DNA of 64,000 nt from Anaerolineales bacterium (GCA_020634935.1 JACKAT010000029.1:1-64000), one strand, 5' to 3'; positions 50,348 through 59,233 are shown, counted from the stretch's first letter. Numbers and translations: made by a program. Notes: generated by a model not told the origin, from the sequence alone.

Positions 50348-50794
50348 ATGACGCACTATCGCGTAAATTCACCCAATGTTATTCACGAAATCATCGACGG
50401 CGAAGCCGTGCTGGTTAACCTGGAGAGCGGCAGCTACTACAGCATCGACAGCGTCGGAGCCGTAGTGTGGGACTATTTGGAGCAGGGCCTTAGCCCTGGC
50501 CAAATCGTCGAGGCCATCGCTGCCCAATTTGCGGGCGAATCAGCCACCATCGCCGCCGGCGTTGAGCAACTGTTGGCGGAACTGCAAGCCGAGCAGTTGA
50601 TTGTGCCTGGTGACGCCATCACCGCCAATGGCCACTCGGCCGCGGTCAACGGGGCGGCCAACGGAACCGCCAAACCGCTCTTTGAAGCGCCGGTGCTGCA
50701 CAAATACACCGATATGGAAGACCTGCTCCTGCTCGACCCCATTCACGATGTGGATGAGTCGGGCTGGCCCAATACGAACCCGAATAATGCTTAA
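50348..50794 (+). CDS. PqqD-like peptide/precursor-binding protein with conserved-looking tail
   Basis: 148-residue protein. Residues 1-85 are a PqqD winged-helix-like domain (EAVLVNLESGSYYSIDSVGAVVWDYL, cited as LVNLESGSYYSIDSVG). In RiPP systems PqqD-type domains hold the leader peptide for the modifying enzyme. A linker of Asn-Gly-Ala type follows (about 90-110) and then a tail with DMEDLLLLDPIHDVDESGWP. From memory, tails of this kind recur in PqqD-like proteins next to HPr-kinase-like genes; this could not be checked. AGGAG is 7 bases before the ATG. It overlaps the next gene by 8 bases. Confidence 0.85.
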   Translation: MTHYRVNSPNVIHEIIDGEAVLVNLESGSYYSIDSVGAVVWDYLEQGLSPGQIVEAIAAQFAGESATIAAGVEQLLAELQAEQLIVPGDAITANGHSAAVNGAANGTAKPLFEAPVLHKYTDMEDLLLLDPIHDVDESGWPNTNPNNA

Positions 50795-51899
50795 TTCCAT
50801 CAAACCAACAGCTTCCGTGGAGCCAATCCAACACCCCGACCCTGTCGGCTTTTTAGCGGACACCTACGAGTTCTTTCAGCACGTCAGCCAAAAAGTCGGC
50901 GGCGCGCTAAACCAATTTTATAATGTGCACGGGCATTTGATCCAATTATCTTTTGCCGGGCCGGCGCTCACCCGGATCACGCCGGCTCTGGCGCACTGGG
51001 CAGTTGAAAAGCCCGCCGGCCGGCCGGCTTTAACCATCCATTTGTGGGACGACGCCTCCACCGGCACAAAAATGCCGCCGCCGCCCTGGCTAGGCTATGG
51101 CGTTCGCGCTTCGAACGGCGGCCTACAAGGCGTTTACGGCAAGCGGGGGGAAGTGCGCGGCTTCAATACCGACCGCATTCGCACCATCTTCCAATGGGGG
51201 TCGAATGTGCTGTCGATCGTGGATATTCAGCACGGGCAGGCTATTTTCTGGACGCGCGACGCCGCTCAGTTGCCCCAGTGGGAAATTGGCTCGCCCTTGC
51301 GCAACATTTTGCATTTGTGGCTGCACGAGCAGGGCTTGCAGTACGTCCACGCCGGGGCGGTAGGCACGCCCGCCGGGGGAGTGCTGCTGGTTGGCAAAGG
51401 CGGCTCCGGCAAATCGACCACCGCCCTCACCTGCCTCAATTCCGACCTGGTTTACGTCAGCGACGACTACTGCCTGGTCTCGCCCGATCCGGCTCCGATG
51501 GCGCTCAATCTATACAACACCGGCAAAGTCAGGGCGGATAACATTCACCGCGTGCCGCATCTGGCCCCGGTTATCAGCAACGTGGACAAGCTCGATCAGG
51601 ACAAAGCCCTCTTTTTTCTGCATCGGTTTATGCCCGGCAAGCTGGCAACAGGCTTTCCCCTGAAAGCCATCTTAATTCCGCGCGTAACCGGCCGGGTAGA
51701 CACCACCTTAACTCCCGCCCCGGCTATGACCGGCTTGAGCGCCCTCACCCTCAGCACGGTCCACCAACTGCCCGGTGCGGGGCCGGCCGCGTTGCAGTTG
51801 ATCAAACGGCTAACCGATCAGCTACCCTGTTACTATCTGGAGCTAGGCACGGACTTGGCCCAAATTCCGCGCGTGATCAAAGCAATGGTGATTGATTAA
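50787..51899 (+). CDS. HPr kinase-related P-loop protein (HprK-rel-like)
   Basis: 370-residue protein. The C-terminal half has the HPr kinase fold: HAGAVGTPAGGVLLVGKGGSGKSTTAL, with HAGAV at 188-192 and Walker A GKGGSGKS at 203-210, then SDDYCLVSP at 225-233 as the Walker B-like region. The N-terminal half is specific to this group. No HPr or PTS protein is nearby, so it is unlikely to act in catabolite control; such proteins in PqqD/nucleotidyltransferase loci are thought to phosphorylate a locus-specific substrate. ATG 50787 lies inside the last codons of the PqqD gene; longer frames from 50601 only read PqqD out of frame. Confidence 0.85.
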   Translation: MLNSIKPTASVEPIQHPDPVGFLADTYEFFQHVSQKVGGALNQFYNVHGHLIQLSFAGPALTRITPALAHWAVEKPAGRPALTIHLWDDASTGTKMPPPPWLGYGVRASNGGLQGVYGKRGEVRGFNTDRIRTIFQWGSNVLSIVDIQHGQAIFWTRDAAQLPQWEIGSPLRNILHLWLHEQGLQYVHAGAVGTPAGGVLLVGKGGSGKSTTALTCLNSDLVYVSDDYCLVSPDPAPMALNLYNTGKVRADNIHRVPHLAPVISNVDKLDQDKALFFLHRFMPGKLATGFPLKAILIPRVTGRVDTTLTPAPAMTGLSALTLSTVHQLPGAGPAALQLIKRLTDQLPCYYLELGTDLAQIPRVIKAMVID

Positions 51900-51917
51900 A
51901 TCCTCAGTGAGTGAGAA

Positions 51918-52685
51918 ATGTGTCTGAACAATCCTTTAATTAGTGTCATTATACCGGTCTACAATGGCGCCGCGTTTTTGACCGCCGCCATTGAAACGAT
52001 TCGGCAGCAGCTTTATGAGCCGTTGGAAATCATTATCATCGATGACGGCTCCACCGACAACACCGGCCAGATCGCCGCCGATTTAGGCCGCGATATTCGC
52101 TACATCTTCCAATCCAATGCCGGGCCGGCGGCGGCCCGCAATACCGGCCTCCTCCTGGCCAGCGGCCAGGTGATTGCCTTTTTAGATGTCGATGATCTCT
52201 GGGCGCAGAACCGGCTGTGTACTCAAGTTGAGTGTTTAACCCTACATCCGGCGGTTGATATTGTCCAGGGCCTAATTCAAGATTTGGAGTTAGTCAGCTC
52301 GCCCCAGATTCCCTCAACCTTTGCGCCAGTTTCCGATCCCTACTACTCGATCAATCTGGGCAGCGCCATCTATCGCCGGCAGGTGTTTGACCAGGTCGGT
52401 CTCTTTGATGAATCCCTCCGCTATAACGAAGATATGGATTGGTTTATCCGGGCCTGGGACCATCACCTCAACAAAAAGCAGTTGGCCGAAGTCGCCCTCT
52501 TCTACCGCAAGCACGAGGGCAATATGACCAACCAGCGAAATTCTAAACAAGCCGGCTTTGTCTGGCTTTTGAAAAAACGATTAGATCAGCATCGAAGAAA
52601 CAGCCGTTTGCCCAATCAACCTTCTTATCAACCCCCTGCCAGCCAGCCGGTTAGCCTAACCGAATATCTGGGCTGGAGAAAGTGA
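51918..52685 (+). CDS. Family 2 glycosyltransferase
   Basis: 255-residue GT-A enzyme. ISVIIPVYNGAAFLTAAIE, IIIDDGSTDNTGQIA and AFLDVDDLWAQN give the nucleotide-sugar site and the metal-binding DVD. EDMDWFIRAW near residue 172 carries the ED catalytic base position. Soluble, without membrane segments. It probably adds one sugar during synthesis of the glycan made by this locus. It starts 18 bases after the kinase-like gene and ends 7 bases before the next GT2. Confidence 0.9.
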   Translation: MCLNNPLISVIIPVYNGAAFLTAAIETIRQQLYEPLEIIIIDDGSTDNTGQIAADLGRDIRYIFQSNAGPAAARNTGLLLASGQVIAFLDVDDLWAQNRLCTQVECLTLHPAVDIVQGLIQDLELVSSPQIPSTFAPVSDPYYSINLGSAIYRRQVFDQVGLFDESLRYNEDMDWFIRAWDHHLNKKQLAEVALFYRKHEGNMTNQRNSKQAGFVWLLKKRLDQHRRNSRLPNQPSYQPPASQPVSLTEYLGWRK

Positions 52686-52692
52686 GGTAATC

Positions 52693-53406
52693 ATGACCGA
52701 TAACCCCCTAGTCAGTGTGATTATTGCCGTAAAAAACGGCGAGCGCTTCCTGGCCGCGGCCATCGAGAGTGTTCTGGCCCAAGATTACCATCCCTACGAA
52801 ATTATGGTAGTCGATGGCCATTCCACCGACCGGACCGCTCAAATTGCCCATTCTTTCTCTCCCGTACGCTACATTGAGCAACAGGGGCGCGGTATTCCCG
52901 CTGCCTACAACACCGGCATCGGCGCGGCGCAAGGCGAATTGATCGCTTTTCTGTCGCACGATGATTACTGGACGCCCGATAAGTTACGTCTTCAGGTTGA
53001 ATACCTTATCGCACATCCGGAAATTCAATACACGGTCGCCCGCCTGAAATTCTTCCTGGAACCCGGCCAACCGCCGCCCGTCGGCTTTCGACCGGAACTA
53101 TTGCAAGGCGATCACGTCGGCCGGGTGATGGAAACGCTGGTGGTCCGTAAATCACTATTCAATGAGCTGGGCCTGTTCAGAATCGATCTATCCACCGCCG
53201 AAGATGTGGAGTGGTTTGCTCGGGCCAACGATCAGGGCATTAAAATGGCGGTGATCCCTCAAGTTTTACTCCATAAACGAGTTCACAACAGCAACAGTTC
53301 AATGACCGTAGAAAACAATCGTAATCTGCTTAAGGCTTTACGCCAATCCGTACATCGTAAACAAAAGAACCTAACCGCCAATCCGGCCGGTTCTAAAGAT
53401 AGCTAA
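52693..53406 (+). CDS. Family 2 glycosyltransferase
   Basis: 237-residue GT-A enzyme similar in layout to its upstream neighbour. VSVIIAVKNGERFLAAAIE, MVVDGHSTDRTAQIA and AFLSHDDYWTPDK are present; the usual DxD is HDD here. EDVEWFARAND is the catalytic-base region. The acceptor and sugar are unknown. It is 9 bases upstream of the TPR-GT-GT gene. Confidence 0.88.
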   Translation: MTDNPLVSVIIAVKNGERFLAAAIESVLAQDYHPYEIMVVDGHSTDRTAQIAHSFSPVRYIEQQGRGIPAAYNTGIGAAQGELIAFLSHDDYWTPDKLRLQVEYLIAHPEIQYTVARLKFFLEPGQPPPVGFRPELLQGDHVGRVMETLVVRKSLFNELGLFRIDLSTAEDVEWFARANDQGIKMAVIPQVLLHKRVHNSNSSMTVENNRNLLKALRQSVHRKQKNLTANPAGSKDS

Positions 53407-53415
53407 CCCAATCTC

Positions 53416-55629
53416 ATGAAGAATCAAATCACCCGCCCGATCGATATCGAATACAGATTAGCCAGCGTGTGGCAGGCTAAAGGTAATTTGGAGCGAGCCA
53501 TTACCGGCTATCGCCAAATTTTAAGCGCCCAGCCCGATTATGTTCCGGCCGTCCTCAATTTGGGCAATTTGCTGCAAACTCACGGCCGCCTGAGCGAGGC
53601 CCTGACCATTTTTCGCCAGGCCCTCGAATGCGACCCCAACGAAGCCCGCTTTCACAAATATTTTGTCAACGCCCTCATCGGACAGGCCGGCTTGAGCGCC
53701 GCCTTTCAACATTATCACCTGGTTCGCGCCGATACCCGCTCGATCCCCATTCACTCGAAAGATATCCTCTGTTGTGTGGTGATCCGTAACGAGCGGCCCC
53801 GGCTGCCCTATTTTCTAACCTATTACCGCCAAAAAGGCGTCGATAAATTTCTGGTGGTCGATAACGGCTCCACCGACGGCAGCCTGGCCTATCTGCTGGC
53901 CCAGCCGGATGTCCTGGTGTGGCGCAGCGACTACTCCTTCAACCTGGCCAATTTTGGCGCGGGCTGGTTTGAACTGCTGCTGCGAAAATATGGCGTGGGG
54001 CATTGGGTAGTTATGGTTGACGCCGATGAACTGCTTTACTACCCGCACTGCGAAACCCAAAGCATTACCGGCTTGTGCCGCCGGCTCGATCACCACCACC
54101 AGCGGGCCTTTAACGCCATTCTGCTGGATATGTACGCCGACAAACCCATTCGAGCCACCCATTACCAGCCGGGCCAGGATTTTTTAGAGGTATGCCCCTA
54201 TTTCGACCGGCAGTTCTACCACACGATCTACAAACAGGGCAGTCCCTTCCATAATCAAACCGTCTACTTTGGCGGGGCCAGACAGCGCGTATTTGGGCAG
54301 AGCGGCGAATATTATCTCAGCAAAGTGCCGCTGCTCAAATACGCCCCGGATTGTATCCTGGCCGGCGGCCAGCATTGGACCAACCTGCCCGCCGCCGAAA
54401 TTTCTACGGAGCGCGGGGCGCTGCTTCATTTCAAATATTTCTCCTCCTTTGCCGCCTACGCCGAGCAAGAGGCGCAGCGGCAAGAACATTACGGCGGCGC
54501 GATGCAGTACCGCGAGTACGCCCAGGGTTTGGCCCAGGATGAGGCTTTAACCCTGTTCGACCCGGCCCAGTCGCTCAAATTGGCAAGCAGCCAGCAGTTA
54601 CTACGCTTGGGCATCATGCAGGCGGATGAAACGGCCGCTGCGCCTTCCCCTCCGGCGGCGATCTTCCCCCGCGTCGAACCGGCGGCGGCCACGGCTGACC
54701 GGCCGTTCTGGTCGGTGCTGATTACCGTCTATAACCGGCTGGATTATCTGCAACAGGCCCTAACCAGCGTGCTGGCACAAGCGCCCGGCCCCGATGAGAT
54801 GCAAATCGAGGTTATTCATGACGGCGGCGACGACTCACGGCCAGATCACATCGAAGCCATCATTAAATCTGTCGCCGGCGAGCGCGTACGGTTTTATCGA
54901 CAGCCCGTTAACGCCGGCCACCCTCATATTTTCAATGTTTGTCTGCAACGAGCGCACGGCCAGTGGGTTCACCTGCTGCACGACGACGATTGGGTCGCGC
55001 CGGGCTTTTATCACGCGCTGCGGGCCGGCATCGAGCAGGCCCCGGCGATTGGCGCGGCTTTTTGCCGCCACACCTATGTCGATGCCGCCGGCCAGCCGCA
55101 GCGGCTCTCCTGGCTGGAGCGGGAGACGCCGGGCATCATCGAAAATTGGCTGGAACGAATTGGCGTGATGTGTCGCTTGCAAACGCCCGCCATTGTCGTC
55201 AAGCGCCAGGCTTACGAGCGGCTTGGCGGCTACTGCGCCCAGGCCAAATCGACCTTTGACTGGGAAATGTGGCAGCGCCTGGCCGTCCACTATCCGATCT
55301 GGTTCGAGCCGCGCCCGCTGGCCTATTTTCGCCAGCATTCAGCCTCGGAAAGCTCAGATTTAATCCGGTCGGGCCGTCAAATTGCCGATGCCCGCCGGGT
55401 CATCGACATCGCCCAAAGTTATCTACCCTGTGCGCTAAAAAATCGGCTGCTGACCCAGGCCAGAGACTATTACGCCCTGTACGCCCTCGATGTTGTTCAA
55501 CGGCAGTTGCAAGCCGCCGATTATCCAGCCGCCCTGGCCAACATTCGGGAAGGGCTGCAATGCAGCCAATCGCCCGCCATTACGGCGAAATTGCTGGAAC
55601 TTTTGCAGCAAAATGGGGCGGGGTTATGA
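53416..55629 (+). CDS. TPR protein with two glycosyltransferase domains
   Basis: 737-residue three-part protein. Residues about 10-110 are TPR units (YRLASVWQAKGNLERAITGY). Residues about 115-395 are a DUF23/Glyco_tranf_2_4-like domain (VVIRNERPRLPYFLTYYRQKG cited as RNERPRLPYFLTYY, VVDNGSTDGSL, MVDADELLYY). Residues about 430-640 are a GT2 domain (WSVLITVYNRLDYLQQAL, LLHDDDWVAPGF, FDWEMWQRL). A helical TPR-like end closes it. Two GT domains suggest it adds two residues in turn or makes an alternating unit. The stop overlaps the next start as ATGA. Confidence 0.88.
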   Translation: MKNQITRPIDIEYRLASVWQAKGNLERAITGYRQILSAQPDYVPAVLNLGNLLQTHGRLSEALTIFRQALECDPNEARFHKYFVNALIGQAGLSAAFQHYHLVRADTRSIPIHSKDILCCVVIRNERPRLPYFLTYYRQKGVDKFLVVDNGSTDGSLAYLLAQPDVLVWRSDYSFNLANFGAGWFELLLRKYGVGHWVVMVDADELLYYPHCETQSITGLCRRLDHHHQRAFNAILLDMYADKPIRATHYQPGQDFLEVCPYFDRQFYHTIYKQGSPFHNQTVYFGGARQRVFGQSGEYYLSKVPLLKYAPDCILAGGQHWTNLPAAEISTERGALLHFKYFSSFAAYAEQEAQRQEHYGGAMQYREYAQGLAQDEALTLFDPAQSLKLASSQQLLRLGIMQADETAAAPSPPAAIFPRVEPAAATADRPFWSVLITVYNRLDYLQQALTSVLAQAPGPDEMQIEVIHDGGDDSRPDHIEAIIKSVAGERVRFYRQPVNAGHPHIFNVCLQRAHGQWVHLLHDDDWVAPGFYHALRAGIEQAPAIGAAFCRHTYVDAAGQPQRLSWLERETPGIIENWLERIGVMCRLQTPAIVVKRQAYERLGGYCAQAKSTFDWEMWQRLAVHYPIWFEPRPLAYFRQHSASESSDLIRSGRQIADARRVIDIAQSYLPCALKNRLLTQARDYYALYALDVVQRQLQAADYPAALANIREGLQCSQSPAITAKLLELLQQNGAGL

Positions 55630-57131
55630 CGAAACACCATCAAACGGCCAACTCGGCTCAAATTCAATTTAAATTAGCCACCGTCTGGCAGGCCAAAGGC
55701 CAGGTGGAACGCGCCCTATCCGGCTATCGAGCCGCCATAGCCTTGCAGCCCGATTATATTCCGCCCCATCTGGAACTGGGCAATTTACTGTGCCAGCAGG
55801 GCCGCCTTGAGGAAGCCATCGACGTGTATCGCCGAGCCAGCGCCCTCAATCCTCACGAACCCGGCTTCGCCCCCAAATTGGCCGCCGTTTTGGCCCGAAA
55901 AAACGCCCAAGAGACCGGCTCGTCGCCGGCGATGGCATCCGCCGCGGCCTATCACCGGCCCGCCGCCAACGGGCCTGGCCACATTCTGCTTTACACCGAT
56001 TGTCCGGGCATTCACGGGGCCGAGCAGTGCCATCACTTGTTAATGCTCACCTGGCTGGCCGCCGGCTATCACGTTACTTGCGCCCAGAGCAAAGCCGACC
56101 ACCATTTAATTCACGAACGGCAACAAGCCGGCATTCAGCATCTATGGCTTGAGCCTGACGATATTTACGACAACCCCAACGGAGCCAGCGCCTTCGTCAA
56201 CGAGGCTGAGGCGGCCTGGGTTTTCAATACCGCCCGGCCCGACCTGATTGTCTTTAGCGGGGGCGGTCCGGTTTCCAATTTAGCCGCCCAGCAAGTCGCC
56301 GGCCGGTTGGGGATTCCCTACATCGTGATTGTGCATTGCGTAACCGCCAGTTGGGCCAAAAAATTCGCCGCCCATCTCCCCAAACTTCCCGCTGTCTATC
56401 AGCAGGCCGAATCCGTCATCGCCGTCTCCCAAGAGAATCTCGATTTGCTGCATAGTCATTTCGGATTGCCCCCGGCCCTGGGCCAGGTGATTTATAATGG
56501 CCGCCCCGCCGCTTTTTTTGCCCCGATTGACCCCACCCGCCGCCGGCAGGTCCGTCGCGCCTTGGCTATTCCTGAACAGGCGGTAGTGGTATTCACTTCC
56601 GGCCGAATGGAGCTGGTGAAGGGCTATCAACATCAACTCAAGGCCATCAAACAGCTTAAAGCCGATCCGATTTGGCCCCGGCTCTATTTTATGTGGGCCG
56701 GGACCGGCACGCTGGAGGCGCAGCTCCGAGCTGTTGCCGCCCAACTGGCAGCGGAAGATCATATCAGGTTTTTAGGCCATCACGCCGACGTTCCGGCCTT
56801 ACTGGACGCCGCCGACATCTTTGTGCTGCCCTCGCACTTTGAAGGCATGCCTTTATCGGTCATGGAGGCGATGGCCAAAGGGCTGCCGGTCATCGCCACA
56901 GCGGTGAGCGGTATCGTTGAAGAGTTGGGCGATACCGGCCAACTGCTGCCCAATCCGATCGATCATCCCGACGGGACGATCAACGGTTTGGTCGCCACGC
57001 TGGCCGCTTGGGGCGCGGATGCTAATTTACGGGCCTCGGTGGGCCGCGCCTGCCGGCAACGGGCCGAAGCGCTCTTTCAAATCGGGCCAATGACCGACCA
57101 CTATTTAGCCATTGTTCGCCAAACCCTGTGA
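55626..57131 (+). CDS. TPR protein with family 4 glycosyltransferase domain
   Basis: 501-residue protein. The N-terminal TPR module (FKLATVWQAKGQVERALSGY) is a close paralogue of the one in the preceding protein. A GT-B, GT4-type domain follows (about 100-500): DCPGIHGAEQCHHLLM, VFTSGRMELVKGYQHQL, and the E-x7-E motif FEGMPLSVMEAMAKGLPV. It uses a nucleotide sugar with retention. The shared TPR module may dock both enzymes on one assembly. ATG 55626 overlaps the previous stop; the longer frame from 55269 is a shadow of that gene. Confidence 0.88.
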   Translation: MTKHHQTANSAQIQFKLATVWQAKGQVERALSGYRAAIALQPDYIPPHLELGNLLCQQGRLEEAIDVYRRASALNPHEPGFAPKLAAVLARKNAQETGSSPAMASAAAYHRPAANGPGHILLYTDCPGIHGAEQCHHLLMLTWLAAGYHVTCAQSKADHHLIHERQQAGIQHLWLEPDDIYDNPNGASAFVNEAEAAWVFNTARPDLIVFSGGGPVSNLAAQQVAGRLGIPYIVIVHCVTASWAKKFAAHLPKLPAVYQQAESVIAVSQENLDLLHSHFGLPPALGQVIYNGRPAAFFAPIDPTRRRQVRRALAIPEQAVVVFTSGRMELVKGYQHQLKAIKQLKADPIWPRLYFMWAGTGTLEAQLRAVAAQLAAEDHIRFLGHHADVPALLDAADIFVLPSHFEGMPLSVMEAMAKGLPVIATAVSGIVEELGDTGQLLPNPIDHPDGTINGLVATLAAWGADANLRASVGRACRQRAEALFQIGPMTDHYLAIVRQTL

Positions 57132-57189
57132 ATAACTGTCGTTAACGATGTTGCCTTACGGATTTAATTTTCAATGGATGTTTTTATGG

Positions 57190-57545
57190 AAGCCGGGCAG
57201 TCTCGGTTGAGACGACGGCGAGAATGAAAATTTATTGGAGCGACCAAGCTGGCTTGGTCAGACTGAGAAAATATTGGAGCGACCAAGCTTGCTTTGTCAC
57301 CCACGTTGGGGTCAACGTAAACTTTGACTTATTAAGGGAGTCGAACAGTCCTTATACAGGACCACAGCGAGAATAAAAATCCCGTAGGACAAACTTAAGT
57401 TTGTCCTACAAACCCATTTTCAGAGGAGTCCGACAGTCCTTACAGGACGACACCGAGAATGAAAATTTATAGGAGCGACCAAGCTGGCTTGGTCATCCAC
57501 GTTGGGGTCAAAGTAAACTTTGACGCTCCAAGACTGTATTTTCAA
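57190..57545. repeat. Diverged array of GGAGCG hairpin modules
   Basis: Three or so diverged units, opposite in orientation to the 61-kb array: GAGAATGAAAATTTATTGGAG, cited as GAATGAAAATTTA, then GCGACCAAGCTGGCTTGGTC and GTCAAAGTAAACTTTGACGC. In the middle unit the hairpin is replaced by the TAGGACAAACTTAAGTTTG palindrome. This accounts for most of the 430-base gap before the next GT gene. Confidence 0.75.
57384..57409. repeat. 26-nt perfect palindrome
   Basis: Centre ACAAACTTAAGTTTGT extended by GTAGG/CCTAC, embedded in the hairpin-module array. It shares the 18-base centre with the palindrome at 38946-38971. Confidence 0.75.
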
Positions 57546-57564
57546 GGGAGAATGTTACATTTAT

Positions 57565-58260
57565 ATGAGCACAAATAATAACAAAATATCAATAACCACC
57601 ATTTTACCCGTTTACAACGGCGAAAAATATTTAGCCGAAGCCATCGACAGCATTTTGAGCCAAACCCACCGCCCCCAAGAAATTATTATCATCGACGATG
57701 GCTCAACCGATAACACCGCCGCCGTCGCCCAACTCTTTGGCGATCCTGTCCGCTATCATTATCAACCGAACCAGGGCGCGGGCGCGGCCAGAAATAACGG
57801 GGCCGACCGGGCGCGCGGCGACATTCTGGCCTTTCTCGATGCCGATGATCTGTGGGTTGAAACGAAACTGGCCCGCCAGATGCAAGCCCTGACCGCCCAT
57901 CCTACCCTGGATATGGTTTTTGGCTACGTGCAGCAGTTTCACAGCCCCGAACTGCCGGACGAGGTCAAGCAGCAAATCAAAATTCCTGCCGAGATTGTGC
58001 CGGGCCAGCATGTGGGGGCCATGCTGATTAGGCGCGAGGCGTTTCAAAAAGTTGGCCCCTTTAAAACCGATTGGGAAATTGGCGAGTTTATCGACTGGTA
58101 CGCCAGAGCCGAAGAGCTGGGGCTAAAAAGCCTGATGCTGCCCGAAGTGGTCATGAAACGGCGCTTACACAAAGACAGCCAGGGAACCTACAAACGCGAG
58201 CATCAAAAAGCGTATGTTCGCGTGCTTAAAGCCGCTTTGGACCGCCGCCGGAAAACTTAA
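57565..58260 (+). CDS. Family 2 glycosyltransferase
   Basis: 231-residue GT-A enzyme: ITTILPVYNGEKYLAEAID, IIIDDGSTDNTAAVAQ, FLDADDLWVETK (DAD metal site) and EIGEFIDWYARAEE. It closely resembles the GT2 at 51918. ATG 57565 is preferred over 57520, whose first codons are in the repeat array; GGGAG lies 14 bases upstream, somewhat far. It is followed by the SDR gene after 16 bases. Part of the locus by direction and type, though separated from the rest by repeats. Confidence 0.88.
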   Translation: MSTNNNKISITTILPVYNGEKYLAEAIDSILSQTHRPQEIIIIDDGSTDNTAAVAQLFGDPVRYHYQPNQGAGAARNNGADRARGDILAFLDADDLWVETKLARQMQALTAHPTLDMVFGYVQQFHSPELPDEVKQQIKIPAEIVPGQHVGAMLIRREAFQKVGPFKTDWEIGEFIDWYARAEELGLKSLMLPEVVMKRRLHKDSQGTYKREHQKAYVRVLKAALDRRRKT

Positions 58261-58276
58261 ACTGAGGATTCATCCC

Positions 58277-59158
58277 ATGAGAATGAGACATCGCTTCAAA
58301 CGGGCCTGTGTCAATTTTATCAGAGAGTTAGCGGGGAATCCACCCTATCCTAATCCTAAAGAAGTTATCCGCTATGTCACCAAAGCGCCCGATCCAACCC
58401 TTGTTTTCGATAACCAACTGTTGGCCGGCAAAAATGTGCTCATTACCGGCGCCGGCCAAAACATTGGCCGGGCCACGGCCCATGAAATGGCCCAACAAGG
58501 CGCGAACATCTATTTTCTCGACCTCAACCCGGACCATTGCGCTTGTTTAGAACAGGCCCTGGCCGCTTATCCGGTTACCAGTCAGGGCTTCTGTTTAGAC
58601 ATAACCAACCAGCCGGCGGTTGATATTTTGCTTGAAACCCTAACCGCCCGCAAGATCACCATCGATATTCTGGTCAATAATGTCGGCATTCAATATACAA
58701 CCGCTAAAGGGCTTCAAAATCTCAACCTGGCCGAATGGCGGGCCACATTTGAAACCAATGTATTTGGGCCGATGTATCTAACCCAGTTAATAGCTCAAAC
58801 CATGAGTAGCCGCCAGATAGGCGGGAATATTATCTTCATCACCTCCATTCACCAGCGCGTTATATTTCAATACCCCAGCTACAGCGCGTCAAAAGCGGCT
58901 TTGGGCATGATTATTAAAGAGCTGGCCGTCGATTTAGCCCCGCAGCACATTCGGGTGAATGGCATTGCGCCGGGCTGGGTGATTGAAGACACCGAGGGCC
59001 AGCCCCTGGCTTTTAAGTCAGCGCCCCTCTACCAGACCACCATTAACCCGGCCTATATTGGCCGCGCCGCCGTTTATCTGGCCGCCGACTACTTTTCCCG
59101 ATTTACCACCGGCGCGGTGATCACCATTGACGGCGGGCTGTCCATCCCCAGGTTGTAA
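58277..59158 (+). CDS. Short-chain dehydrogenase/reductase
   Basis: 293-residue NAD(P)-dependent oxidoreductase. TGAGQNIG (about residues 57-64) binds the dinucleotide, NNVG is at 134-137, and the catalytic Ser190, Tyr202 and Lys206 are in ITSIHQ and YSASK. VNGIAPGWV follows. An N-terminal stretch of about 50 residues before the Rossmann fold is unusual for the family. It probably oxidises or reduces a sugar or lipid intermediate of the glycan locus; the substrate is not known. ATG 58277 follows GAGGA. Confidence 0.88.
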   Translation: MRMRHRFKRACVNFIRELAGNPPYPNPKEVIRYVTKAPDPTLVFDNQLLAGKNVLITGAGQNIGRATAHEMAQQGANIYFLDLNPDHCACLEQALAAYPVTSQGFCLDITNQPAVDILLETLTARKITIDILVNNVGIQYTTAKGLQNLNLAEWRATFETNVFGPMYLTQLIAQTMSSRQIGGNIIFITSIHQRVIFQYPSYSASKAALGMIIKELAVDLAPQHIRVNGIAPGWVIEDTEGQPLAFKSAPLYQTTINPAYIGRAAVYLAADYFSRFTTGAVITIDGGLSIPRL

Positions 59159-59233
59159 ACGACCCCGAACCGTTGGCCGCCGCCCTGAACCGAGCGCGCC
59201 CATTTTGCAGCGGTCTACCGCCCGCTAGCGGCA

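Noticed and set aside
50601..50786. Longer start for the HPr-kinase-like gene
   Set aside because: This part reads the PqqD gene in another frame and gives a Thr/Arg/Pro-rich peptide of no family; ATG 50787 overlaps the PqqD stop naturally.
50348..51899. Lasso-peptide or PQQ biosynthesis cluster
   Set aside because: There is no asparagine-synthetase-like cyclase, transglutaminase-like leader protease, PqqC or radical SAM enzyme in the locus, and no precursor peptide was found.
55269..55625. Longer start for the TPR-GT4 gene
   Set aside because: It overlaps the preceding glycosyltransferase gene out of frame; ATG 55626 begins the TPR module and overlaps the stop codon as ATGA.
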